A stretch of DNA of 64,000 bases from Talinum fruticosum (taxonomy: Eukaryota > Streptophyta > Magnoliopsida > Caryophyllales > Talinaceae), in contig JAITYX010000120.1 of assembly GCA_021018815.1 (NCBI GenBank), positions 682,001-746,000 on the forward strand, in the 5' to 3' direction. Below are positions 21,766 through 33,006 of this stretch, in pieces (position 1 is the first letter of the stretch; each line of letters begins with the position of its first letter). The position numbers and the translations under genes are program-made. The notes under the pieces were generated by a model. It had not been told where the DNA came from and made no database searches. It saw only the letters and a program-made list of their open reading frames with translations.

Positions 21766-23107
21766 TGTTCGGGCGGGTACCGAGACATTCTTGCCACCCC
21801 TAACATTTGATTTTAGTTCTTCATAAATACCAATTTAGGAGACTTATATGTATTTTTTCCTTTATTAGATAATTAATCAAGAAGGCGAAAACTCCGGATA
21901 TCATCAAGATTTTAAGGAGCAAATGAACGTTCGAGGTGCGGAACCGAGAAAGAGAAGAACAAACATTAAAGATTGGGCCAAGAAAGTAATGGCACGGTCA
22001 TGCCAGTACATGTCGTGACCGTGCCCAACAGATCAACCGCAACCTCGAAAGCCGCAAGATGGCACGGTCATGACCGTGGCATATGGCACGACCATGCCTG
22101 TAGGCATTAGCATGCCAAGGCTGGTCGTGACCATTCCCACTTGATCAAACCCTGCAACCTAAAGCCACAAGGTGGGAGGGTCGTGACCGTGCCATGTGCC
22201 ACGACCATGCCAACTTAAGTTTTCATGCCCTATAAAAGCGCCGGTTCGACTCCGAAAGAGGGATTGGCCATTTTCTTTATGTTTAGGGTTTAGCAGTTGT
22301 TTTTCCTCTATAATTCTCTCCACATTCTCTAAATATTTTGAGTCAAATTTAATGCAAGATTTAGGTTTTCTACTCTCATTAGATTCCTTTGCAAATTTCT
22401 TCCATTTTGATGCTAATTTAAAAGTGGTTTACTTCATGCTCTACTTTGATAATCTCCTAAACCCACCTCAAAACCCCTCATTTAGGTGAAAGAGAGAGTA
22501 AAAGTGATTAAAGACTCTCCTTTAATTGGGTTAGAGGCTTTTCCTCACTTTTACAATCTTAATCACCCCTTTGATGCACTTCAGTCATCAATTTTTCTCT
22601 TTTCCCTTTTCCTTAGTTTTTATATCATTAGACCCACAAAAATGTGTGTCTTTTATTGGGTGAATCATGCTGGGAGTTAGCCATGGACCAATGTTGGAGA
22701 TTCTTAGAATTGGTAATTTTTCCTTATTCCTTCTATTTTATCTTTTGTTTAGTGGTGGCTATTAGGATTGATTTTATTTATTGTTATAGTTGTGGATATT
22801 TAGGGTTGTTGTTTACTTAAGAGTATTGTGATTGCGTTGGCGATCAATTTGAGGATGAAATTTGGGATGTTGTTGAGCCTTGATGGCTATGATCACTATT
22901 AGTACTTTTGTCTAGCTTAGTTTTAATTTTTTTAGCTTTAGCATAGCTTAGTTCTTAGTTTTAGCATTTCATGCTTGTTCTTTTTAGTGGTCTAATTATT
23001 TGCTATTAGTTTAAGTAATTTAGTGAACCCCTTTTCAATCAAATATTAGTGGTAGTTTTCCTCCATCCCCGAGGACAATAATGTAAACCCCTAGTTACAA
23101 ATGAACA
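21766..23107 (+). repeat. 3' LTR of Athila element
   Basis: It matches 15159-16503 along its whole length with many substitutions. It starts TGTTCGGGCGGG and ends AATGAACA. It includes the U3 motif cluster (about 21990-22215) and the TATA box (22231-22238). Confidence 0.92.
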
Positions 23108-23112
23108 ATTAC
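23108..23112 (+). repeat. Target site duplication of Athila, right copy (ATTAC)
   Basis: Identical to 15154-15158. After it the Tat RNase H reading resumes. Confidence 0.92.
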
Positions 23113-23204
23113 CTATGTAAGAACTTCCGAGATTGTGAGACTAGGTACACACTATTAGAGAACACATCATTGGCATTAGTCTCGATCGCTATGAAGTTCG
23201 GGCA
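23113..23204 (+). pseudogene. pol: Tat RNase H remnant, continued after Athila
   Basis: It reads LCKNFRDCETRYTLLENTS then LALVSIAMKF, the direct continuation of the HxIYY motif left of the Athila element (family IYYLSKKFxDCExRYxxLEKTCCALxWA). It is cut after about 30 codons by the copia O LTR start at 23205. Confidence 0.85.
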
Positions 23205-23640
23205 TGAAGACTCGGACATTGCATGTATATCATTCCGAGTACTATCAAGAATTCAGGTACAAAATTCATCTCTTTTAAGTTTTGATTACAAGTCATTCCG
23301 AGCACTATAGAAACCGTTCGCGTGGTTTAGAAACTTTTTGAGTGTTCGAGAAACTATTGCATGTATTTTCACTCGATTCCGACTGATTCGGAAATCACAC
23401 TATTGTTCATCAACTCACGCCGATGATTCTAAGTGACTCGGACATCACTCGGACTTATCACAGCCTTCAAACATTCGCTCTACCACTTTTAAACTCAGGT
23501 CTAACTTCATATTCTAAGTTCAAGTGAATTACTATGTTGAGTCAATTCTCTAAGTTATCTTGTTTTGTTTGAACTATATATGTCTAGATTAAGTACTCGA
23601 CTCGATATTCTTTCTCTAACTTGGTCTTCTTCTAGATCGA
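23205..23640 (+). repeat. 5' LTR of copia O, first part
   Basis: It starts TGAAGACTCGGAC and follows the family LTR to about base 436, then breaks at element B. The rest of the same LTR resumes at 34502. Confidence 0.85.
23636..23640 (+). repeat. Target duplication of copia B, left copy (ATCGA)
   Basis: ATCGA before the LTR start. The right flank at 34502-34506 is ACCGA, one mismatch. Confidence 0.75.
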
Positions 23641-25239
23641 TGAAGACTCGGACACTACTCGCTCAATTCCGAGTTCTAACAAAGGAATCAGGTATAAGAT
23701 TTTCTCACTTATAAAGTTTTGATTCCAAGGCATTCTCTCGAACCTTAGAAACTTTTCCGAGTGATATGGTATCTTCTCCAAGTGATATGGCATTTACTTC
23801 ATGTACTTTTGCTTTTCTCTAAGTGACTCAAAAACAGATAGGTACTCACGTTGTCTCACTCGGCTCCGAGTCCCTCATCACTTAGATATATCGCATGATT
23901 GAATTGACTAGTATTTCGCTTAACCGCACTCAGGTCCGACTTCATGTTATAGTCCTATTCTCGTTGTAGTTAGCGCTTCTAGTCCGAACGACGCTTAGTC
24001 TAGATCAAGTTTGTTTCACTCGATATTTGTTGTATAACTTGATTCTCGCTTAGACAAACTCGGATGGAATTTTGAGTTTCATGGACATTAGACTCGTAAA
24101 ATTTCATTCCTTTTCCGACTCGATAATTAGTTGCTTAATTATCTTAATTATATTATTATTTGTGTCTAATCTTGGACCAAAGTATTTTATACTTTGAGAA
24201 CCAAAATTGATTTACTTTTGTAGGTTATTAAAACGAGGATACACTTTTTGAAATACAAAAGTAACCTAGCTTCAAAACGTCAAATCACCAGCAGACATGG
24301 CTTTTCCCTTTCTCTAACCTAGCCCCGAAGATTGTGTCGTGGGTGTCCGTTTCCAAATCTGGAAAACTAAAACGCCAAGCTTAACGGTGGTTTCCACTTT
24401 ATCCTTCAAGACATCGCCAGTGGTTTTGGGACTTCCAAGAGAGTTAAGAACCGTTGCCCAACGTTCATATCACAACGGATACTTTCCGAGTGACTCGTAA
24501 AGGTCCTAACAACTGGTCACAAAGGACTTCCCGTCGGAAGTTGGAGATAACGGCTATGCTGCTTGGTTATCTATAAAGGAAGCCAACTCACAAGACTTCA
24601 AGATTTCCGAACCTATTGTTAATACACGTACTTCGAGCAAAGTTATTGTATTCATTCTCAATCTTCTACTTACAACTCCTACTCTATAATTCATTACTTT
24701 CGAGTTGTAAGGTCTTGTACTTAGTTACAAACACATTCTTACTTTCTAGGTAAGGTCCCTTGACTAAGCTGTAAAGGTTAACTCAGCTTAGTTGTCCCGA
24801 GCTGTGAGGGTTATCTCAGCTAGGAAGTACGAGATCAAATAAGGGAATTTCGAGTCTAAGAAAACTTGTAAAGAGTTGTTTAAGGGAGCAACTCGGATTC
24901 AGTCGATCTACTGTATTTTGTGGACTCAAAATAGTGGATTTGACTTCGTGCTTGGATTAGCAGTGGTCCGTGCTTTTCTCGCCCCATGAGGGTTTCCACG
25001 TAATCTCGGTATCATTACTTTCCGAGTTCATTCTAGACTCGGACAGCCTCAAAGCTTCAGCTTAATCTGCTTCCTTACACTTTATTGCAATTCCGAGTTC
25101 ATACTTTTCCGACCCCGTTTTAGACTCGGAATCTGTTTCTGTCTCTCTTTGGTAAAAGAGTTTGATTTTCAACGAAAATCCTCCGTCACCCTATTCACCC
25201 CCTCTAGGGTGACTCAAACTCTCCCCGAGCATACCTTCA
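23641..25239 (+). repeat. 5' LTR of copia B
   Basis: TGAAGACTCGG start and CCTTCA end, 1599 bp. TATA-like CTATAAAGGA at 24571-24580. Compared with the 3' LTR it keeps about 100 bases (around 24270-24375) that the 3' LTR has lost. Confidence 0.9.
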
Positions 25240-25241
25240 AT

Positions 25242-25252
25242 TGGTATCGAGC
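25242..25252 (+). other. Primer-binding site of copia B (tRNA-iMet type)
   Basis: TGGTATCGAGC, two bases after the LTR end. The canonical plant copia site is TGGTATCAGAGC. The same variant occurs in element C (45613-45623). Confidence 0.85.
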
Positions 25253-25298
25253 CTAGCCTTTCCGAAACGATCTAACCATCCAAAGGTATAAAGATCAA

Positions 25299-27150
25299 AT
25301 GGCTCGTAACAATGGAGAGTTCAATGAAGGAAGATCTTCCAACGAGACCACCAAAATTCAAAGGATCAAATTTCGTGCACTTGGAAGAAGCTCATGGAAT
25401 GCTTCCTCCTAGATCATGATGAAGATGTTTGGGACATCATACAACAAGGAAACTATATTCCCATGAAGACAGAAGAATTTAGAATCATTCCCAAGACTAA
25501 AGCCGAGTTTACTCCGTGTGAAGCAGAGAAGTTCATGAAGAACTTCAAGGAAAAGAACATTCCGATGTGCGCCATCAACTCATAAGAATATAATCGAGTA
25601 TCCGCTCGTGATTCAGCCAAAGAAGTGTGGGACACACTGGTCAACACTTATGAAGGCACAAGCCGGGTCGACAAGCGAAGATCAGTCAATATCTTCACAA
25701 ATATGAGCTATTCAAGATGGAGCCGAAGAGAACATCACTCGGATGTTCATTCGATTTACCGAGATTACCAACAATCTCAAATCTCCGGGTAAGAAGATTA
25801 CACACGAAGAAATGTGCGTAAAGATACTCGAAGCCTACCAAAGAGAAGATGGGGTCCCAAGGTGACTGCTATAGAGGAGGCTCGGAACCTATCACTTCTA
25901 AAGTCAGACGAGCTCATCAAGAAGCTTCTCACTCATGAAATCCACCTGGAAGAGGCGGATGCCGAGGGCAGCACCAAAAAGAACATAGCACCGAAAGCCT
26001 CGTAAACCGAGAGAAGCAAATCTAAGTTCCTCCGACTCATAAGAGGATCCCATGGCACTTATTGCTAAAGGCTTCAAGAGAATGACGAAGCACAAAAGAT
26101 GGGATAAAAGGCCAAAAGAAGAATTCTACAAGAAAGATAAGAGGGACAGAAAAGGTAAGTATTCTTCTCCTTCAAAGTTATCTTTAACTAAGAATTCTGG
26201 ATGTTTTGAGTGTGGCAAGCAAAGACCACATAGTCAAAGACTCGTCCAAAAAGAAAAAGGGACAGAAAGAAGAAAAAGGCTAAGATGGGCATATGGAGCA
26301 ATGAGGACTTATCGAAGATGATGAGGAGTCGGATGACTCAAAATGTATGATGACCATCTCCGACTCGAAGCCGAAAGAGAGTCGGACTCGGACTCGGACT
26401 CAGACAATGAGGAAACAAATCCTCAAGAGGTAATTGAATACTTCCTCAAATTCTCCAAAGCTGATTTAGCTAAGTATATTTTTACTTTGGAAGAAAAGTC
26501 CAATTCTGATTCTTCTTACTTCAAAGAACAACTTGAGTCAATTTCGTCCGAGAGCATCTCTTTGAAAAATGAATTGGAAAAACTGAGATTTAGACTTAGA
26601 GAACTCAAGACTAGTGCTCATTCTAATGAGACCGAGTCCGAGTAACTCAAAAAGAAAAATGAGCGGCTAAAGAAAAAGCTCATTAAGTCTCAAGATCCGG
26701 TCTTAAAATTTACTCAAGGTCGAAAAACCTTGACATGCTCTTAGGATATCAATGTGTCACCTTCGAAAATAAGGTCTTGGGTTCAACAAAGAGTAGGAAT
26801 ATAATTCCTACTCGTAACTATTCAAAAGGATTCTAGAACCGTAAAGTTCAGGAAAGCTAAGCATGGTCCCATTCATAAAAATGAAGGGAGGACTAAGCCC
26901 GAGAGCAGCTTACAAGAAGAAACCATCTTCTTCAGTTTCCAAAGGAAATGTTTTCAAAAACAAAGAGACACAGACTCGGCTCTATAAAGAAAAGACTCAG
27001 AATCGGATTAAACCCAAAGTCATTCAAGTCTGGGTTCCGAAAAACCTTCTTCCTCGAAAAGGACCACAGTAAAGAATGTTACTCGGGTTCGTTAGAGGAA
27101 GTGAGAAGGGTTAGATTGTCTCTGTTTTGCAGGTCACTCAAAAGAGATGA
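25299..27150 (+). pseudogene. gag: Copia gag of element B
   Basis: The ATG at 25299 starts MARNNGEFNEGRSS, shared with elements O and C. A frameshift follows, then the UBN2-type copia gag core (LMECFLLDHDEDVWDIIQQG, then PKTKAEFTPCEAEKF, KEVWDTLVNTYEG). Around 26052-26200 is a Lys-rich stretch and the nucleocapsid CFECG start. Its CCHC knuckle is broken by a frameshift just after the second Cys. The ORF 26343-26645 contains a repeated Ser-Asp tract and a Glu/Lys/Leu-rich coiled coil (LEKLRFRLRELKT). This C-terminal coiled coil is typical of Sirevirus gag. About four frame breaks are visible. Confidence 0.82.
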
Positions 27151-28660
27151 AAAGGACATTGGTACCTTGACAGTGGATGTTCACGTCACATGTTAGGAGA
27201 CTCGGGACTCTTTCTTGAGTTAGAAAAGCATAAACGAGGAAAAGTCACTTTTAGAGATGATAGCAAAGGTAAGATAGTTGGGATAGGAAAGATTGGAAAA
27301 GGATACAATCTGGTCAGTCCAGTTTACCTTGTCAAAGGATTAAAGTAGAATCCGCTTAGCATCTCTCAATCGTGCGATAAAGGTCAAGAGGTAAGATTCA
27401 CTCGCACAAACTGTTACATTTCGATGTTACCACCAAGGAAATCAAACTATTAGGTAAAAGATCAGGTAACGCTTATATTATTCCTCTTTCGACCCGAGTC
27501 GAATTTATCTTGCTTAATAGCATCTTTTTATGATGACTCATGGACATGGCATCGTAGATATTAGCATGCATACTGTCAAAAAATTGGCATCTCATGGTCC
27601 GGTTAGGGGTTGACCTAACCGTGCTTTTGAGAAAGATAAAGTCCGTGAAGCATGCACAAGAGGGGAACAAGTCAGATCATCATTCAAATATCTCGAAGAC
27701 AGCTTCCACATCCAAAGTGCTTGAGCTGCTACATATGGACTTATGTGGTGAAATCCCAGTTAAGAGTCTCGGAGGTAAATCATATATATTTGTTATTATT
27801 GATGATTATTCACGATTTACCTGGGTGTGTTTTCTTAAGCACAAAAATGAAGCATTCAAGGTGTTCAAGCAAGCTCTACAAAACAATCCAAGTTGAGTCT
27901 CGGACTCAAATCCGTAAAATTCGAAGTGACCATGGAAGGGAGTTCGACTACTCGGAATTCTAAGAGTTTTATGACAAAAATGGTATCTCTCACAACTTCT
28001 CATCACCAAGAACTCTCAACAAAATGGAGTAGTGGAGAGAAAGAACAGAACTTTTGAAGAAATAGCAAGGCTAATGATGATTGAGCACAACTTACCTTAC
28101 TATTTCTCGGCCGAGGCAGTCAACACGACCCAATTACACTCGAGCAGGTGCCTCATCGGACCCATATTGAAGAAAACACCTTATGAGCTCTACAAAGGGA
28201 AGAAACCAAACATTTCCTATTTTAGACCATTTGGATGTAAATGTTTCGTTCACAACAATTGTAAGGATCACCCGACCAAGTTTGGTGCTCGATCGGATGA
28301 AGGTATTTTTCCGGGTTATTCCTCTCACAAAGAAAGCTTATTGCATTTTTAATAAGAGAACTAACAAAGTGGAAGAAAGCATCCACGTTGTGTTTGATGA
28401 GCTTGAACAGGACAAACCATGTGAGTCTTCATACTCGGATCCGAAACTCAGCAGAGAAGATGACGAAACCGAGTCTACAAAGACTCAAGCTCAACCAGCG
28501 CGGAATGAAGTCACTCGTAACGAAGTGACTCGGAATGAGACAAATCAGGAACCCGCTCGAATGTTAAAGAACAATCTGATGAACAAGTTCACTCGTAACA
28601 AGGTTCTGGTTGACGAGCGATTCAATCTACAAATCTGGTGAATCGGAGAACAGGCAGAGC
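27151..28660 (+). pseudogene. pol: Copia protease/integrase region of element B
   Basis: The protease-to-integrase transition reads LTVDVHVTC and, in another frame, a HVRRL-like stretch (family WYLDSGCSRHMTG). Then come KGKIVGIGKIGKGYNLV (27260-27310) and a NPLSISQ stretch. The integrase core follows: LLHMDLCGEIPVKSLGGKSY (27727-27785), IDDYSRFTWVCFLK (27800-27840), IRKIRSDHGREFDYSEF (27909-27960), and the FGCKCFVHNN segment with NKRTNKVEESIHVVFDE (28345-28400). The Asp residues of the DDE triad are visible at the DLCG and SDHG positions. The zinc-binding HHCC part is badly frameshifted around 27540-27660. Confidence 0.85.
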
Positions 28661-30297
28661 TTTCAAGTTCACTTCTAGTCACCCTCTAGAAAACATATTA
28701 TCCGATATCAACAATGGGGTAAGAACTCGTTCCTCTCTTCAAAATCTATGTGCATTCACTGCATTCATATCATTAACCGAACCCGAAATGCACTAGAGGC
28801 CCTAAATGAACCTGAATGGGTAGAGGCCATGCAAGAAGAACTCAATCAATTCGAAAGAAACCAAGTCCGGACTCTTACAAAACGACCTTCCGACCACCCA
28901 GTCATAGGAACCAAATGGGTTTTCAAGAACAAACTGGATGAAGGTGGGGTGGTAGTCGAAACAAGGCTAGACTTGTGGCTTAAGGTTACAATCAAGAAGA
29001 AGGGATTGATTGTGGGGAAACCTTGCACCTGTTGCCGAATTGAAGCTACTAGAATATTGTTGGCATTTGCATCCAAGCATGTCTATTAAATTTTATCAAA
29101 TAGATGTTAAGTGTGCATTTCTCAATGGTTTTATTGAAGAGGAAGTCTATGTCGAGCAGCCTCCCGGTTTTGAAAACTCGGAATTTCCAAATTATGTTTT
29201 CAAACTTCAAAAAGCTCTTTATGGTCTTAAACAGGCTCCCGAGCTTGGTATGAAAGATCGAGCAATTTCTTGGTTCAAAATGATTTGAGAAGAGGTCGGA
29301 TCGACAAGACTCACTTTATAAAATCCAAGGGGAAAGATTTCATTATTGTTTAAATCTATGTTGATGATATTATCTTTGGAGCTACTAATGAATTTCGTGT
29401 CGAGAATTTTCCGAGTTAATGAGTCAAGAATTTCAAATGAGTATGACGGGAGAACTCAATTTCTTCCTTGGTCTACAAATCAAACAAGACAAAGATGGAA
29501 TCTATGTCCATCAATCAAAGTATACCAAGGAGCCGCTGAAGAAATACAAACTTCAAGATGCAAAGCACACATCTACACCCATGAGCAAGCAGTATAAAAC
29601 TTGACTCGGACGAGAAAGGTAAACCCATAGATCGAAACTCTATCGAGGTATGATTGGACCCTTTGCTATATCATACTTCCAATCAGCCGGATATAATGTT
29701 CAGTGTTTGTTTATGTGCAAGATTCCAAGCTAATCCAAAAGAATCACATCTCACTGCAGTGAAGAGAATATTCAGATATCTTGCAGGAACTCATAACTTA
29801 GGTCTATGGTACTCAAGAGACTCGGAACCGACCCTCTCCGGATACTCGGATGCGGACTACGCTGGATACAAAGTTGATAGAAAGAGCACTTCGGAGCTTG
29901 CCAATTTCGGGTCAATCCCTAATATCTTGGCACTCAAAGAAGCAAAATTCAAGTGGCTCTATCAATTGCCGAAGCTAAGTATGTAGCAGCTGGAGCATGT
30001 TGCGCTCAAATTTTATGGATAAAGCAACACTTGAGAGATCTTGGACTTTCTTTCAAATCAGTTCCAATCAAGTGTGACAATCGAGTGCAATCAGCATCAC
30101 AAAGAATCCAGTTCAAGCACTCAAAGACAAAGCATATTGAGGTCGGATATCATTTCTTACGAGACCATTCTGAGAAAGGTGACATTGAACTTGAATTCAT
30201 TCCTACTAATCTTCAATTAGCTGATATCTTTACTAAGCCTCTTGGTGAAGATCGGTTCTGTTTTATTCGGAATGAGCTTAGTATGTTAAATGCATAA
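28661..30297 (+). pseudogene. pol: Copia RT and RNase H of element B
   Basis: RT begins with NEPEWVEAMQEELNQFERN (28806-28862), then GTKWVFKNKLDEGGVVV, a [20 protein letters not shown] block (29102-29161), [14 protein letters not shown] and the catalytic IYVDDIIFGATN (about 29352-29390). RNase H reads YSDADYAGYKVDRKSTS (about 29840-29890), SIAEAKYVAAGA, IKCDN (30068-30082), a SKTKHIEVGYHFLRDH stretch and ADIFTKPLGEDRF. The final open piece 29953-30297 is intact to the stop at 30295-30297. Frameshifts occur near 29010, 29350 and 29910. The last one is a lost T, where element C has CTG and B has CG. Confidence 0.9.
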
Positions 30298-30951
30298 TTG
30301 TGTGCTTTATTATATTAAAATATTCATTGCTTGATTATGATATATGTGCGTTCAAATTGTTAATAACCATTAGTTCAGTTGATTCAGTGATACTGAGCCA
30401 AGCGCTGTTATTTGTGTAAAGTTTCGAGTCACTCGAAAACCAATCCGAGTCAAACTCGGACGTCGAAAAAATTGGACATCATATTTCGAAATTACCTCTA
30501 GATCGAGTGGAGAATTTCGAATATATTTTCAAATTTTTTTCTCTCTCTCGCTCTCTCGCGATCTGTGATGAAATGCTAGCCAATGGATTTCAAACTGCGA
30601 TGAATCCCAACCGTCGAAGAAGAGAACCGTCACACCGGTCTAAGGTGATTGATGGACAAGCCGAGTCGAACGGATAGTGAACGGATGTTTATCTTTCTAT
30701 ATATAGCACCTATTCATCTTCATCTCGTTACTTCACATTTCATTTACTATCTCTCTCATTCGCAAAACTTCTCGCGGAAGCTTTCTACGTCTACGAGTGA
30801 TCTCTCGGAGTTCTTCAAGCGACGTAAAGATCATCTCAAGTAAGTTCGACTACTCTTAATCTCTTTCTTCTACTCTTTTTCTTTCATTCTCGTGAACCTA
30901 CTTTCTTCTTCTCTTCCTCAAAAGTTTCATCTTTCTTTCCTCACTCTAAAA
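30298..30951 (+). other. Leader between pol and third ORF, copia B
   Basis: About 650 noncoding bases with a CT-rich tract (about 30540-30562), a TATA box and a pyrimidine-rich 5' UTR-like stretch before the ATG at 30952. It is homologous to 1253-1729 and 50609-51255. Confidence 0.75.
30698..30708 (+). promoter_or_regulatory. TATA box upstream of third ORF (copy B)
   Basis: CTATATATAGC, aligned with CTATAAATAGC in copies A and C. It lies about 250 bases before the third-ORF ATG. Confidence 0.6.
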
Positions 30952-32700
30952 ATGCCTAAGAGAAGTAATTATCCCGACTTTCAAGGCTCCTCCTCTAAGA
31001 AGCCACGCACCAAAAGCCAAGAAGGCTCAACACCTTTTAAACCCGTTGTCACCCAAGCATCTCAAGCTGGACGACAAGTTCTTCCCAACCACAAAATTTT
31101 CGTGGTTGCCCCACATTCAAACCACCGGTTTATATAATTTTCTTTGTTTCAGCGAGTTTATCTACCCCGAACTCAGTTCGAGTTTTACACTCACCTCACT
31201 CACTCGAAGGTGTTCTAACCTCCGTGGTTCGGAATGTGACTGTCCGAATAAACACCTCTCTCCTCCATCGCTTGTTCAAGGTCACTTCTCTTTTCTTAAA
31301 CAAGCAACCCTATTCCTTTCACTCGAAGTCGCCGACCACTTCTTTGAAAAATTTGCCAAAGAGTTCCCCGAGTCATGGAAAAATTTTTAGTGACTCGATT
31401 GAAGTCGAAGCACGCCTTCTATGCTTCTTACCGATGAGAACCTTTTTCTCTCAACATTCCAAGCAAGGAGAACCCCAACTCCAAGAACTTAAAAGCTCTT
31501 TTTGACATTCTTGAGGGCTATGAAGTAGACCTCTTCCCTTCTATAATTGAGCGGATGGCAGCTGTGCTAGCTCAACTCCAAAATAAGAAGAACACCCCTC
31601 TTCCCTTCGTGCTCTTCTCACCCTAGTCTTCAAGCAATTCAAAGTTCCTCTCCCTCGGACCCAAGTGCTACTTCGAGGTTGCCATTGTCGTTGGCAAAAA
31701 GGAACTTCGAGGGTACGGATACCAGGAAACTCAACCCGGTGTCCGGGTACACAACTCGTAGCCGAGGTCCTCTTCTTCACTTCGGACTCAAAAAGAAACC
31801 CCTCTCTCTCCCTTCCCCGCCTATTGCTGCTTCCACCTCAGGTGCCCAAAAGTCTCTCTCCACTATTTTGTCCTCCGCTTTCATGGACAAAATCAACTCC
31901 GTGTCCTCTAAATTCAAGGACATGCTCCGGTCGTTCAGGATCTGTCTATCGGTGAATCACCATCAACCAAAAACAGCTCAGTCCCAAATTCGAGAGCAGC
32001 AAGAACTGGTTCTTGAGATGAGGGGCTTGGTGAAGGAGCAAAAGGAGCTGGTCGAGCTCCTCCAGGAGAGAAGGTCCAACGCGGCTCAGGACCGTGGTGA
32101 CTCGGACACTTCGAAGCGTCCTCAAGCCCAGCCATGACCTCCTCGGAAAGTGGGGAGGAAGAAGAAGCGGACAAAGAAGAAGCAGACGCCGAGGAGCTCG
32201 CGGCTGAGGTAGCTCCTTCTAGGCAAGGGGAGACACAAAAGAAGAACAAGGAAGGAAAGCCGAGGGTCGACTGCTCCTCAAGCTCAAGTGGCAGTACTCA
32301 GCTCGGACAGTGAGTCCGAGTGGGTCAAAGACCCAGCTGTGCTACGACAACATGCAACGGGTCGACTAAGCAGCCTCTCCAGCCTACCGAGGTCCACAGG
32401 GAGGAACCCCTAGGTCCTCTTATTCGGGTCAGCCCCTCGTAGCTGAGCCCTTAACGGCGATCCCTGTCCTCCCTCCGCCGCGATCAAGCACATCGTCAAG
32501 ATCCTACCAGCGCCGGCGTACCTCTAGTCCCTCCGCTTCTACTCGGACATCCCCCTTTCCCTCGTAGGCGCCATGCACCGTGTCACAATTCCACAGCCTG
32601 CGATTCTTCTTCTTTTCGAGAGATTTTTACTTATTTCTTTTGTCCGGACATCAAATTTGTACTAACTGTTATAGTCTTCCCATTTTTTTGTTGTTTTTGC
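30952..32700 (+). pseudogene. Third ORF of Sirevirus-type copia, copy B
   Basis: The start MPKRSNYPDFQGSSSKKPR carries two basic clusters (PKR, KKPR) that could act as a nuclear localization signal. The following LDDKFFPTTKFSWLPHIQTT, FIYPEL and NVTVRINTSLLHRLFKV segments resemble the 'putative plant transposon protein' domain. At about 31985-32075 a heptad-like stretch (QELVLEMRGLVKEQKELVEL) predicts a coiled coil. The charged C-terminal part has Glu-rich and basic segments, and the last ~30 codons are hydrophobic. Frameshifts occur near 31100, 31390 and 31640. I do not know the protein's role; no catalytic motif is visible. Confidence 0.6.
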
Positions 32701-33006
32701 TAAAAGGCAAGGGGGAGAATATAGACACAAAAACTTGTTGTCTTGTTTAGGGGGTTTCTTCATCTATGTACTCTCTTTAATTTCAATGAATTAATGTTTT
32801 CTCTTCAAATTTTCTCTGGGATTATTGATTATTGTAACCATTTCTAAGTTAACATTATTTCATTGCTAAGCATATATTCTTCATGATATGATATATTAAG
32901 CTTGCATTACTTATCTAATTTCATGCGCAAGTATTCAAAAGCAGATCTTCATCACTAACAAAGTTTCTGTCTAAGTATGGAATGCCTTTCATCAAAAAGG
33001 GGAGAT
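32701..33006 (+). other. 3' untranslated region and polypurine tract, copia B
   Basis: AAGGGGGAGAATA-type word near 32708, AT-rich stretch, then AAAAAGGGGAGA at 32994-33005 directly before the 3' LTR. Confidence 0.85.

Larger units (their letters stand above)
15159..23107 (+). mobile_element. Athila-type Ty3/gypsy element, complete ends, internally deleted
   Basis: Two LTRs of 1345 and 1342 bp, both starting TGTTCGGG and ending GAACA, flanked by perfect ATTAC target duplications. The primer-binding site after the 5' LTR is of tRNA-Asp type. Inside are gag with a CCHC knuckle, protease, an RT-linker fused to the C-terminal integrase, and a short ORF remnant in the env-like position. RT, RNase H and the integrase core are absent. 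Total length is 7949 bp, shorter than typical Athila elements of around 10-12 kb. The two LTRs differ at many positions, so the insertion is old. Confidence 0.92.
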
